A stretch of DNA of 64,000 nucleotides from Marinibaculum pumilum (GTDB lineage Bacteria; Pseudomonadota; Alphaproteobacteria; Ferrovibrionales; Ferrovibrionaceae). The stretch's first letter is position 1; each line of letters begins with the position of its first letter. Positions 42,276 through 52,365 of this stretch are shown here, in pieces. The position numbers and the translations under genes are program-made. The notes beneath the pieces are model-generated. The model was not told the origin of the DNA and ran no database searches. It saw nothing but the letters and a program-made list of their open reading frames with translations. The DNA lies in contig NZ_JBHRTR010000048.1 of the NCBI RefSeq assembly GCF_042646425.1, positions 124,001 to 188,000 on the forward strand, written 5' to 3'.

Positions 42276-43138
42276 GCCGTTTCGAGATGATGGAGATCAC
42301 CGGCCGCACCGCACTGGTCACCGGCGCGACCGACGGGGTGGGCCGGGCGGTCGCCGCGGCCCTGGCGGCGGAAGGCGCGGAGGTGCTGGTGCATGGCCGC
42401 GACCGGGCGCGGGCGGAGGCGCTGCTGTCGGAGATCCGCGCCGCCGGCGGCAGCGCCCGCTTCTATCCTGCCGACCTGGGCCGTCTGGCGGAGGTGCGCC
42501 GCCTGGCCGAGCTGGTCGCGCGCGACCATGACCGGCTCGACCTGCTGGTCAGCAATGCCGGCATCGGCCGCGGCGCGGACCAGACCCTGCGGGAGACTTC
42601 CGCCGACGGCCATGAGCTGCGTTTCGCGGTCAACCACCTGGCCCACTTCCTGCTGACCCGGGAGCTGCTGCCGCTGCTGCGGGCGAGTGCCGCGGCCGGG
42701 CAGGGCGGTGCACGGATCGTCAATGTCGCCTCCGCCGCGCAGCAGGCGATCGACTTCGACGACGTGATGCTGACCCGCGGTTATTCCGGCGGCCGCGCCT
42801 ACAGCCAGAGCAAGCTGGCGCAGGTGATCGCCACCGTCGAGATGGCGCCGGAACTGGCCGACGACGGCATCACCGTGAACGCCCTGCATCCGGCCTCCCT
42901 GATGCCGACCACCATGGTGCGCCTCGCCGGCCGACCGGTGCAGAGCACGATCGAAGAGGGCCGCGACGCGATCCTGCACCTGGCCGCGGGCGCCGACATG
43001 GAGGGCCGCACCGGCCTCTACTTCAACGGCATGAAAGAGGCGAAGGCCGACCTGCAGGCCTACGAGCCGGCGGCGCAGGCGAAGCTGCGGGCGTTGAGCT
43101 TCGCGCTCTGCGGGATCGCGGATCCTCGGGGCGGGTGA
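42272..43138 (+). CDS. SDR family oxidoreductase, copy 2
   Basis: This 288-residue paralogue of the previous gene has TGATDGVGRAVA (about 16-27), SNAG (about 95-98, Ser in place of the usual Asn) and catalytic YSQSKLAQV (about 178-186). The strong likeness over the full length (for example MHLAAGDDMEGR-GLYFNG in both C-termini) indicates tandem duplication. It is translationally coupled to copy 1. Confidence 0.92.
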   Translation: MSRFEMMEITGRTALVTGATDGVGRAVAAALAAEGAEVLVHGRDRARAEALLSEIRAAGGSARFYPADLGRLAEVRRLAELVARDHDRLDLLVSNAGIGRGADQTLRETSADGHELRFAVNHLAHFLLTRELLPLLRASAAAGQGGARIVNVASAAQQAIDFDDVMLTRGYSGGRAYSQSKLAQVIATVEMAPELADDGITVNALHPASLMPTTMVRLAGRPVQSTIEEGRDAILHLAAGADMEGRTGLYFNGMKEAKADLQAYEPAAQAKLRALSFALCGIADPRGG

Positions 43139-43161
43139 GGCCCCGCCGGCCGGTCTCTGCC

Positions 43162-44256
43162 TCAGGCCGCCGCATCCACCTGGTCGTAGAAGCGCATCCC
43201 CATCGCCGCGCACTGCCTGCGTTCGAAGGCTTCGCAGGCGGGCCCGTAGTTCTGGCCGCGGAAGCCGCCGCGGATCGCGTCGGCGGCGGTGGTGCGGTAG
43301 AAGCGCTCCCAGCCGTCGGGCAGGGTGCCGAAGCCGGGCGCGGCGAGCCAGAGGCGGAACAGCAGGCGCTGGCGCGCCGGGTCGTCATGGTCGCGGAACG
43401 CCGTCCGCGAATGCAGCGCGGTGTAGTTGTTCAGGATCTGGATGTCGCCGGGCTCCAGGTCCAGGCCGTGGGCGAAGTCGGGATCCGCCGCCAGGGCGTC
43501 CATCGCATCCAGCGCCTCGGTCTGCTCCGGCCGCAGCGGCGGCACGCCGGGCAGGCCTTCGGCGAAGGTGATGTTCTTGCGGATATGCCGCATGTAGAGC
43601 CGGCCCTCCTTCTCCCCGTAGACCGGGATCGCATAGGCGGGCTGCTCGTCGGGCGCCTCTTCCCCCTGCCGGCTGAACCAGAAGTCGCGGTACAGGATCG
43701 CTGCCAGCTCCGGCGCCGTCTCGACCAGGCGGTTGTGGACCCGCACGCCGCTGGAGACCAGCGAATGCCCGCCCTCCTTCGCCGCCCGCAGGCAGGACAG
43801 CAGCACGACGTCGGAGGCGTCGGTGTGGAAGTCCAGCGCGGAATTGGAGGAATAGCCGCGGCCGGTGCGGCTCTTGTAGACGGTGCCGACATCGCGCACG
43901 TCGGAGATGTAGTGGCTCGCCTTGCCCTGCGGCACGGCGACGCCGAGGTTCAGGCCGACCGCCCAGGTCAGCAGCCGGTACTCGTCCTCGCTCATGCCCT
44001 CGGCCGGCAGGTCCTTCAGCAGCGCGATGCCCAGGCCCCGGCGGACCATCGCCATGGCGCCGTCCAGCACCCCCTGCAGGTCGCCCAGCGGGAAATCCTC
44101 GCGGCGATAGTCCAGCAGGTTCAGGCCGCGATCGGCCTGGCGCTTCACCAGGTCGCGCAGGGCACGGCCCTGTGCCGGCGGGACGGCGATCCGCCAGCTG
44201 TTGTCGGCCGCCAGTTCCCGGGCGGACCAGACGGCCGGTGTCTCATGGATGCGCAA
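43162..44256 (-). CDS. TauD/TfdA family Fe(II)/2-oxoglutarate dioxygenase
   Basis: This 364-residue dioxygenase has the iron ligands H-x-D in LDFHTDASD (about 141-149) and the distal His in NYTALHSRTAF (about 278-288), with the 2-oxoglutarate-binding Arg in LLFRLWLAAP (about 300-309). It is of the gamma-butyrobetaine/TfdA-like branch (GVxxPQGKASHYISDVRD). It converges on the SDR pair and lies downstream of the CobW-type GTPase gene; the substrate is unknown. Confidence 0.88.
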   Translation of the reverse strand: MRIHETPAVWSARELAADNSWRIAVPPAQGRALRDLVKRQADRGLNLLDYRREDFPLGDLQGVLDGAMAMVRRGLGIALLKDLPAEGMSEDEYRLLTWAVGLNLGVAVPQGKASHYISDVRDVGTVYKSRTGRGYSSNSALDFHTDASDVVLLSCLRAAKEGGHSLVSSGVRVHNRLVETAPELAAILYRDFWFSRQGEEAPDEQPAYAIPVYGEKEGRLYMRHIRKNITFAEGLPGVPPLRPEQTEALDAMDALAADPDFAHGLDLEPGDIQILNNYTALHSRTAFRDHDDPARQRLLFRLWLAAPGFGTLPDGWERFYRTTAADAIRGGFRGQNYGPACEAFERRQCAAMGMRFYDQVDAAA

Positions 44257-44304
44257 GTCTTCCTCCCCGGCGTTCGATGCGCCGCTCCTGCATTGCCGCG
44301 CGCA

Positions 44305-45399
44305 TCATGCGCTGCGGGCGCGCTTCGGTCCCGTTGCCGCGGCCAGCCAGGCCGCCAGGGACCGTTCCACCGTGGCGCGCTCCAGCCCGTCGGTGATGAA
44401 GACCAGGCGGGAGCGGCGGTCGCTGCCGGGCCAGGCCGGCAGATGTTCCGGCGGGTGGATGGTGTGCTGCACGCCGTTCAGCAGAAGCGGCCGCTCCCCC
44501 TCTCCCCCCGTGGTGCCAGTGTCCAGGATGCCCTTCACCCGCAGGATGCGGTCGCCATGCCAGTGCAGCAGGGCGGAGAGCCAGACGCCGAAGGCGGTCC
44601 AGTCGAGCTTGCGGTCCAGCACCAGGGTGAAGCTGGTGACCGCGCCATGCTCGTGTTCATGGGCATGGTCGTGGCCATGATCATGATCGCGCGCCCGGTG
44701 GCGCTTCGGCGCCGGTGCGGCGGGCAGCAGGCCGGCGGTGCGGTCCACCGGACGGTCGAACAGGGCGGCGACGGCCGGGCCGTCAAGCTCCGCCGTCTCC
44801 ACCAGGGCCGCGCCCGGATTGAGCTGCGCCAGCAGCGCGCGCAGCGCTCCCGCCTGCGCCGCCGTCGCCAGGTCGGTCTTGGCCAGCGCGATGATGTCGG
44901 CGGCGGCGACCTGTGCCAGCCATTCGGGGCGCCGGCCATGGGTTTCCTGCGCATTGCCGGCATCGATCACGGCGACCACCCGCTCAAGCACCACCTGGTT
45001 CGCCAGCAGCGGATCGGCCGCCAGGGTGGAATGGATCGGGCCGGGCTCCGCCAGGCCGGTGGTCTCGATCACGATGCGTTCGAACGGCGGCAGGCGTCCC
45101 TCCGCCCGCGCGTCCAGCAGGTCGACCAGCGCATCCTTCAGCTCGCCGCGGATGCGGCAGCAGATGCAGCCGGACTCCAGCAGCACGATGTCGGGCGCGA
45201 TCGGGCTGACCAGCAGCTGGTCGATGCCGACCTCGCCGAACTCGTTCACCAGCACCGCGGTGCGGCCGGCCGCCTCCGCCGCCAGCAGGCGCCGCAGCAG
45301 GCTGGTCTTGCCCGCGCCCAGGAAGCCGGTCAGCACCGCCACCGGCAGGCGCTGCCGCCGGGCGGCGGGTTTCGTCGTGCGGGTGCGGCGGGCGGTCAT
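44305..45399 (-). CDS. CobW/G3E family GTPase metallochaperone with His-rich loop
   Basis: This 364-residue protein has P-loop GFLGAGKTS (about 24-32), the metal-binding CxCC motif GCICCRIRGEL (about 75-85), ETTGLAEP (about 110-117), guanine motif ALAKTD and a CobW C-terminal domain. Between them lies a His/Asp-rich loop (HRARDHDHGHDHAHEHEHG, about 235-253) that would bind zinc or a similar metal. G3E GTPases insert metals such as Zn, Co or Ni into target proteins. The small CxxC gene upstream is probably in the same transcript. Confidence 0.92.
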   Translation of the reverse strand: MTARRTRTTKPAARRQRLPVAVLTGFLGAGKTSLLRRLLAAEAAGRTAVLVNEFGEVGIDQLLVSPIAPDIVLLESGCICCRIRGELKDALVDLLDARAEGRLPPFERIVIETTGLAEPGPIHSTLAADPLLANQVVLERVVAVIDAGNAQETHGRRPEWLAQVAAADIIALAKTDLATAAQAGALRALLAQLNPGAALVETAELDGPAVAALFDRPVDRTAGLLPAAPAPKRHRARDHDHGHDHAHEHEHGAVTSFTLVLDRKLDWTAFGVWLSALLHWHGDRILRVKGILDTGTTGGEGERPLLLNGVQHTIHPPEHLPAWPGSDRRSRLVFITDGLERATVERSLAAWLAAATGPKRARSA

Positions 45400-45420
45400 C
45401 CGAGCGCCCAGACACGCGCA

Positions 45421-45518
45421 CCGTCATCCTCGGGCTTGACCCGAGGATCCATTCCGGCACCGGCGAAGCGCCGCGCCGCTTGCGGAATGGGTCCCCGGCT
45501 CGGGGGCCGGGGACGACG
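45421..45518. repeat. Dispersed palindromic repeat, copy 4
   Basis: CCGTCATCCTCGGGCTTGAC begins the copy and it ends in GGGGACGACG. The inner inverted pair CCATTCCGGCA / TGCGGAATGG brackets the variable loop. It lies between the CobW start and the small CxxC gene. Confidence 0.8.
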
Positions 45519-45549
45519 TGGGAATGGAACGGAGAGACACCGGCGGGCA

Positions 45550-45596
45550 GCGTCGCCGTCCTGCCGCGATCCTCGGGTCGAGCCCGAGGATGACGG
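45550..45596. repeat. Dispersed palindromic repeat, half copy
   Basis: Only the right half of the element is present (GATCCTCGGGTCGAGCCCGA, then GGATGACGG), 34 bases after copy 4. It closely matches the right half of the copy at 50.7 kb. Confidence 0.7.
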
Positions 45597-45625
45597 GGAA
45601 GGGGGGAGAAGCGTCGGTGCCGGAC

Positions 45626-45952
45626 TCACCGCCTTACCTCCAGTGCATCCAGGGCGGTGGGGTCCAGCGGGTCGAGGCTGCGCGACGTCATCGCCTCCGC
45701 CGCCGGCCAGAGGTCGGCCAGGCTGTCGACGATGGTCGTGCGGCCGGTCGGGCTGCGCAGCAGGTAGGCCGTGCCCTGCCATTCCGCGACGGTCAGCCGG
45801 GCCGGTGCCAGCACGGCGTTGACGGCGGCGATGCGGTGGCGGCGGTCCGCCCGCCGCCGCACCGGGTCGGCGCTGGCCGCGTCCGCGGCGGCGCCGGTGG
45901 GGGCGGCGGACCAGTGATGCTCGACGCCAAGCACGCCGCAGAGCGCACACAT
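45626..45952 (-). CDS. Small conserved protein with N-terminal CxxC, linked to CobW GTPase
   Basis: This 108-residue protein starts MCALCGVLGVEHHWS, a potential metal-binding C-x-x-C plus His-His, followed by RRADRRHRIAAVNAVLAPA and a small domain (DWQGTAYLL-like AEWQGTAYLLRSPTGRTTIVD). I recall similar proteins next to CobW-type GTPases in other alphaproteobacteria, which suggests a metal-related role, but no function is established. GGAGGCGGC lies before ATG. Confidence 0.7.
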   Translation of the reverse strand: MCALCGVLGVEHHWSAAPTGAAADAASADPVRRRADRRHRIAAVNAVLAPARLTVAEWQGTAYLLRSPTGRTTIVDSLADLWPAAEAMTSRSLDPLDPTALDALEVRR

Positions 45953-45988
45953 CGCCGCCGCCGCCTCCTCTGCCGGTATCGCCGCCGC

Positions 45989-47020
45989 TTACGCCTTCTT
46001 CTTCCGCGTGGCGACCTTGGCCGGTGCCTTGCGCACCGCCGCCTTGGTGGCCTTGGCGGCTTTCGCGCCCTTCGCCGCTGCCTTGCGCACCGCCGCGGGC
46101 TTCGCCGCGCCGGCCTTGGCCGCCGGCTTCGCCGCGCGACCTTTCCGGCGGGGCGAGCGCTTGGCGAAATCGTCGGCGATCTCGTCGAAGGTGCAGAAGC
46201 GTGCGCCCTCATGCCCCTTGATGTAGTTGATGATCCGCTCGTGCATCAGCAGGCATTGCGGCCGGCCGGAGACGTCCGGGTGGATCGTCATGGTGAAGAC
46301 CGCATAGTCGTAGTTGCGGTAGACCCAGTCGAACTGGTCCATCCACATCTGCTCGATGTCGCGCGGATTGACGAAGCCGTGGCTGTTCGGCGCCGTCTTG
46401 ATGAACATCATCGGCGGCAGGTCGTCGAGGTACCAGCTGGCCGGAATCTCGATCAGGTCGGTCTCCACGCCCCGCTTCAGCGGCTTCATCCAGGTCTTCG
46501 GATCCTGCGAATAGTCGATCTTGGTCCAGCTGTCGCCGACCCGGACATAGTGCGGCAGGAAGTCGTGGTGCATCAGCGAATGGTCGTACTTGATGCCCCG
46601 TTCCAGCAGCAGCTCGTTGGTGACGGTGGAGAATTCCCACCACGGCGCGACATAGCCGGTCGGCCGCTTGCCCTGCAGCTTGGTGACCAGGTCGATGCAC
46701 TTGTCGAGGATCGCGGTCTCCTGCTCGCGGGTCATCGCGATCGGGTTCTCGTGGCTGTAGCCGTGGATGCCGATCTCGTGCCCGGCCTCGGCGACGGCCT
46801 TCATCTCCTTCGGGAAGGTCTCGATCGAATGGCCGGGGATGAACCAGGTGGTCTTGATCTCGTGGTCGGCGAACAGCTTGAGCAGGCGGGGGCTGCCGAC
46901 CTCGCCGGCGAACATGCCGCGTGAGATGTCGTCCGGCGAATCCTCGCCGCCATAGGAGCCGAGCCAGCCGGCCACGGCGTCCACGTCAACGCCATAGGCG
47001 CAGAGAATTTCCTTCGGCAT
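45989..47020 (-). CDS. Polysaccharide deacetylase family protein with histone-H1-like C-terminal tail
   Basis: This 343-residue NodB-fold protein has the catalytic Asp pair in YGVDVDAVAGWLG (about 9-21), zinc motif HGYSHENPI (about 86-94), YVAPWWEFS (about 119-127) and TIHPDVSGRP (about 224-233). The catalytic part resembles the allantoinase-PuuE/peptidoglycan deacetylase group and lacks a signal peptide. The last 65 residues are a run of K-A-A/K-x-P repeats (RKGRAAKPAAKAGAAKPAAV) like histone H1 or AlgP tails. The ATG at MPKEIL was chosen. Confidence 0.88.
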   Translation of the reverse strand: MPKEILCAYGVDVDAVAGWLGSYGGEDSPDDISRGMFAGEVGSPRLLKLFADHEIKTTWFIPGHSIETFPKEMKAVAEAGHEIGIHGYSHENPIAMTREQETAILDKCIDLVTKLQGKRPTGYVAPWWEFSTVTNELLLERGIKYDHSLMHHDFLPHYVRVGDSWTKIDYSQDPKTWMKPLKRGVETDLIEIPASWYLDDLPPMMFIKTAPNSHGFVNPRDIEQMWMDQFDWVYRNYDYAVFTMTIHPDVSGRPQCLLMHERIINYIKGHEGARFCTFDEIADDFAKRSPRRKGRAAKPAAKAGAAKPAAVRKAAAKGAKAAKATKAAVRKAPAKVATRKKKA

Positions 47021-47160
47021 TCGAAAAGCCCCTTCCTGTCGTCTCGTGATGGCGGCGGCCTGCCGGGGGGCAGGGCGCCGCATCCCCTTGTTGTGGAACC
47101 GAGCAAGGGTAAGGGAAGTCGCGGCGCCGGCCAAACGGCGGCGCCGCGATACCTGCGGTG

Positions 47161-48590
<1,430 letters not shown>

Positions 48591-48594
<4 letters not shown>

Positions 48595-49277
48595 CGGCTT
48601 GATCCTTCCGGTTCGGTGGATGTCGGGAATGCGGTGGCGGGGGGCCGGGCGGCCGTCATCCGGTCGCCGCGCGGCGGCGCAGGCGCGTTGTCCTCGCCGG
48701 GGCGGAGGCCGACGCAGATGCACATCACCAGTGCCTCCTGCGGCCCGACCGAGACATAGGCATGGCCCAGGGAGGAATCGAAATAGACGGTGTCGAAGCG
48801 CTCCAGCAGCTGCGGCTTGCGCCCCTCGACATGCACTTCGACACGGCCTTCCAGGACGATGGTGAACTCCTCGCCCGGATGGCGGATCAGCTCCGCGAAC
48901 TCGGTGATGGAGCGGGCGCGGATATGGCCGAACATCGGCGTCATCTGCTTGCCCGCCATCTCGGCATTCGCCATGCCGTACGTGTAGTACAGGGTCTCGT
49001 AGAGCGGCGCCTGGCCATAGCGGCAGAGGCTGAGGCTGCCCTGCGTCAGCGGCGGCGGGTCGCGGCCGAACAGCTCCGCGACGTCCAGCGACAGCCCCTC
49101 GGCCAGCTGCACCATGCGGTCGTAGGTCAGGGTCGCCTGGCCGCGCTCCGCCTTCGACAGGGTGGAGACGGCAATGCCGGTCCGCGCACTGACTTCCTGC
49201 AGGGTCCAGCCGCGGGCCTTGCGCAGGCTGCGCAGCCGTTCGCCGACACTGGTCCAATGCGGATAGCGCTCGTTCAT
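48591..49277 (-). CDS. XRE-cupin transcriptional regulator
   Basis: This 228-residue protein has an XRE helix-turn-helix (about 11-66: VGERLRSLRKARGWTLQEVS, IAVSTLSKAERGQATLTYDRM) and a C-terminal cupin (about 100-195, with EEFTIVLEGRVEVHVEGRKP and FDSSLGHAYVSVG). This architecture is typical of repressors of amino-acid, polyamine or carbamoyl catabolism. Two TTTCC/GGAAA palindromes lie just upstream of its ATG in the divergent promoter. It is coupled to the aminotransferase gene. Confidence 0.92.
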
Positions 49278-49300
49278 GGGGCCAGCAGCTTAACGACGAA

Positions 49301-49338
49301 TTTCCCGATCGGAAAAGCACTATTTTCCAAACGGAAAA
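49301..49338. promoter_or_regulatory. Two-copy operator in the XRE-cupin / Liv-hyu divergent promoter
   Basis: TTTCCCGATCGGAAAA (49301-49316) and TTTTCCAAACGGAAAA (49323-49338) agree in 13 of 16 positions and lie 22 bases apart, two helical turns. They are 24-61 bases upstream of the XRE-cupin start and about 110-145 bases upstream of the binding-protein gene. Confidence 0.65.
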
Positions 49339-49445
49339 ATCATGTTCTCATGGCCGCGCCCGGAACGACGGTACATGGCGGTGGCGCATGCGCGGCATCG
49401 CCGGCTGCGGCCGGGCACCAGACAACCAGAGGCGAGGAGGGCGAT

Positions 49446-50633
49446 ATGGTGGGCCTGCAGAAGAAGGTCGGGGGATTTCTTGCAGCGGGGGCCCTCGCCC
49501 TTGCAGCCGTCGCGGCGCCGGCACAGGCGGACGACGATCCGATCACGATCGGCGCGGCGATCGCGCTGTCGGGCTTCATCCAGCCCTATGACCAGGATCC
49601 CAGCCGTGCGGCGCAGATCGCGATCGACGAACTCAACGCCAAGGGCGGCGTGCTGGGACAGCAGCTGAAGATGATCACGGCCGATACCAAGTCCGACATC
49701 GCGCAGGGCGCGGTCGCCGGCATGGAGGTTCTGGACGAAGGCGCGGATATCGTCATCGTCACCGGCGACTACGATTTCGGCGGCGGTGCGGCACGCGCGG
49801 CCAATGCCCGCGGCACGATCGCCATCGCGCCCTTCGCCGCCGACCCGAAGTTCGGCGTGCAGGGCATCGGCCCCTATGCCTTCACCTTCTCCACCGCCAG
49901 CCTGACGGTGGGCACGGTGCTGGCGGAGTTCGCCTGGGATCAGGGCTGGAAGACGGCCTATACCCTGACCCAGAACACCATCCAATACGACCAGTCGGTG
50001 ACCGCCAGCTTCCGCAAGCGCTTCGGAGAGCTGGGCGGCGAACTGGTGGGCGAGGATTCCTTCGCCATCGACGATGCCTCCATCGCGGCACAGATCACCC
50101 GCATCAAGAGCCTGGAGAAGGCGCCGGACGTGATGCTGCTGTCGACCTTCACCCCGGCCGGGCCGACCGCTTTGCGCCAGATCCGCGCCGCCGGGCTGGA
50201 GATGCCGATCCTGTCGGGCGAGGACATGGACGGCGACTACTGGCTGGAATCGGTGCCCAACCTGTCGAACTACTATGTCGCGGCGATGGCCTCGCTCTAC
50301 GGCGACGACCCGCGGGCGGACGTGCAGGCCCTGCTGGACGAGTTCCAGAAGCGCCATGGCGGCCATCCGTCGACCGCCCACACCATCACCGGCTATGACG
50401 CGATCATGGGCGTGGCGAAGGCGATCGAGGCGGCGGGCTCCGTCGACGGCGACGCGGTGAAGGCGGAGCTGGAGAAGTTCGACAATGTCGACATGCTGGC
50501 CGGTCCCACCAGCTTCTCGCCGGAACTGCACATCAACCTCGACCGCCCGCTGGTGATCGTGAAGGTGCAGGACGGCAAGCCCGGGTTCCTGGAACTGCGT
50601 GAGCCGCAGAAGGTCCCCGAGGTGACGTTCTGA
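49446..50633 (+). CDS. Liv-type ABC substrate-binding protein of the hyu operon
   Basis: This 395-residue Peripla_BP_6 protein has signal peptide VGLQKKVGGFLAAGALALAA with cleavage after AQA, then mature DDDPITIGAAIALSGFIQPYD. GGAGGGCGAT precedes ATG. It is the first gene of a rightward operon with fused ATPase, two permeases, HyuA, HyuB and an N-carbamoylase, so it should bind the hydantoin, N-carbamoyl or lactam-like substrate these enzymes degrade. Confidence 0.92.
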   Translation: MVGLQKKVGGFLAAGALALAAVAAPAQADDDPITIGAAIALSGFIQPYDQDPSRAAQIAIDELNAKGGVLGQQLKMITADTKSDIAQGAVAGMEVLDEGADIVIVTGDYDFGGGAARAANARGTIAIAPFAADPKFGVQGIGPYAFTFSTASLTVGTVLAEFAWDQGWKTAYTLTQNTIQYDQSVTASFRKRFGELGGELVGEDSFAIDDASIAAQITRIKSLEKAPDVMLLSTFTPAGPTALRQIRAAGLEMPILSGEDMDGDYWLESVPNLSNYYVAAMASLYGDDPRADVQALLDEFQKRHGGHPSTAHTITGYDAIMGVAKAIEAAGSVDGDAVKAELEKFDNVDMLAGPTSFSPELHINLDRPLVIVKVQDGKPGFLELREPQKVPEVTF

Positions 50634-50687
50634 GGGTGGTCTTTCGGCAGGCTGCAATGCCCGGAGTTTCCGTTCGCTCAATTGTAC

Positions 50688-50797
50688 CCGTCATCCTCGG
50701 CCCCCGAGCCGAGGATCGCGACGGAGCGTTGAAGCTGCGGGGCCCAACCGCCTCGCCGTCTTGCCACGATCCTCGGCTCGGGGGCCGAGGATGACGG
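50688..50797. repeat. Dispersed palindromic repeat, copy 5
   Basis: Full element of 110 bases whose ends are inverted repeats of about 30 bases (CCGTCATCCTCGGCCCCCGA and the mirror image ending GGCCGAGGATGACGG). Its right end supplies the ATG of the following ATPase gene. Confidence 0.85.
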
Positions 50798-52365
50798 CGA
50801 AGGAGGAGGGTGAGGGGACCGCCTCCACCCTGTTCGCCCGCGGCGTCTCGGTTCATTTCGAAGGCGTCACCGCGCTGGAGGATGTCGACCTGGACCTGGC
50901 GCCGGGGGAGATCCTGGGCCTGATCGGGCCGAACGGCGCCGGCAAGACCACCCTGGTCAATGTGCTGACCGGCTTCCAGCGGCCGGACACGGGCACGGTG
51001 GGCATCGATCGCGCGGAGATGACCGGCCGCCCGGCGCACGACTTCGCGCGCGCCGGGCTGGGGCGGACCTTCCAGGCGGTGCGGCTGTTCGCCGGCATGA
51101 CGGTGCTGGACAATGTCGAGCTCGGCGCCGTCGGCAAGGGCGTTGCCCGCGGCCAGGCGCGGGCGGAGGCGCGGCAGATCCTGGACTGGCTGGACCTCGG
51201 TTCCATGGCGGACACCGTCTCCGGCACCCTGCCCTATGGCGACGAGCGCTGGGTCGGCCTGGCCCGCGCGCTGGCCGGCCGGCCGCGCTTCCTGCTGCTG
51301 GACGAGCCGGCCGCCGGCCTGAACGAGGCGGAGGCGGAGCGCCTGGTCGCCACCGTCGCGCGGATCCGCGACCGCTTCGGCTGCGGCGTGCTGATCATCG
51401 AGCACAACATGCAGCTGGTGATGTCGCTCTGCGACCGCATCCATGTGCTGGAGCATGGCCGCACCATCGCCACCGGCACCCCGGCGGAGGCGCAGGCCGA
51501 CCCGGAAGTGCGGCGCGCCTATCTGGGCGGCCACGGCCCCGGCTCGACGGATGCCGAGGCACAGGCCGCTGGCGGACGCCGGCGCGCCGCGTCCTTCGCC
51601 CCGGGCCGCGACCTGCTGGCGGTCGAGGGGCTGCAGGTGAACTACGGCCCGGTCCAGGCGCTGCGCGGCATCTCTCTGTCGATCGGCGAGGGCGAGCTGG
51701 TCTCGGTGATCGGCCCCAACGGCGCCGGCAAGTCGACCCTGACCCTGGCGGTCGCCGGCATCGTGCCGCCGGCCGCGGGGCACATCCGCTATGACGGCGC
51801 GGACCTCTCCGGCCGTCCGGCCGAGCGCATCGTGCGCGACGGCATCTCCCTGGTGCCGGAGGGGCGGCATGTCTTCCCCGCCCTGACGGTGGAGGAAAAC
51901 CTGATCGCCGGCGCCACCCCGGCCCGCGGCCGGGGCAATGTGGACCCCGCCGCGCTGGAGGAGGTGCTGGCCACCTTCCCGATCCTGAAGGAGCGCTACC
52001 GCTCCGCCGCCGGCAAACTGTCCGGCGGCGAGCAGCAGCAGCTCGTCATCGCCCGCGCCCTGCTGGCGAAGCCGCGCCTGCTGCTGCTGGACGAGCCCTC
52101 GCTGGGCCTGGCGCCGCTGGTGATCGACCTTGTGTTCGACATCCTGGCGCGGATGCGGGATGCGGGGCAGACCATCCTGCTGGTGGAACAGAACGCCGAC
52201 CGGGCGCTGGCGATCTCCGACCGCACCTATGTGCTGCGCTCCGGCGCCATCGTGCTGTCCGGTGCCTCCGCCGACCTGGCGGTCGATCCGGCCTTCGACG
52301 AGGCCTATTTCGGCTTCGCCCAGAATGCGCCGGCAGGTGCGGCAGCAGAGGCGCCGGCGCCATGA
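50791..52365 (+). CDS. Fused LivG-LivF ATP-binding protein
   Basis: This 524-residue protein has two ABC ATPase domains. The LivG-like domain (about 15-255) has Walker A GPNGAGKTT at 46-54, a degenerate signature LPYGDERWVGLARAL and LLLLDEPAAGLN. The LivF-like domain (about 275-510) has GPNGAGKST near 309, LVPEGRHVFPALTVEEN, LSGGEQQQLVIARAL and LLLLDEPSLGLA. The only plausible ATG lies inside the right end of the palindromic repeat, with no upstream ribosome site, while GGAGGAGGG occurs just after it. It overlaps the livH start by ATGA. Confidence 0.9.
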   Translation: MTAKEEGEGTASTLFARGVSVHFEGVTALEDVDLDLAPGEILGLIGPNGAGKTTLVNVLTGFQRPDTGTVGIDRAEMTGRPAHDFARAGLGRTFQAVRLFAGMTVLDNVELGAVGKGVARGQARAEARQILDWLDLGSMADTVSGTLPYGDERWVGLARALAGRPRFLLLDEPAAGLNEAEAERLVATVARIRDRFGCGVLIIEHNMQLVMSLCDRIHVLEHGRTIATGTPAEAQADPEVRRAYLGGHGPGSTDAEAQAAGGRRRAASFAPGRDLLAVEGLQVNYGPVQALRGISLSIGEGELVSVIGPNGAGKSTLTLAVAGIVPPAAGHIRYDGADLSGRPAERIVRDGISLVPEGRHVFPALTVEENLIAGATPARGRGNVDPAALEEVLATFPILKERYRSAAGKLSGGEQQQLVIARALLAKPRLLLLDEPSLGLAPLVIDLVFDILARMRDAGQTILLVEQNADRALAISDRTYVLRSGAIVLSGASADLAVDPAFDEAYFGFAQNAPAGAAAEAPAP

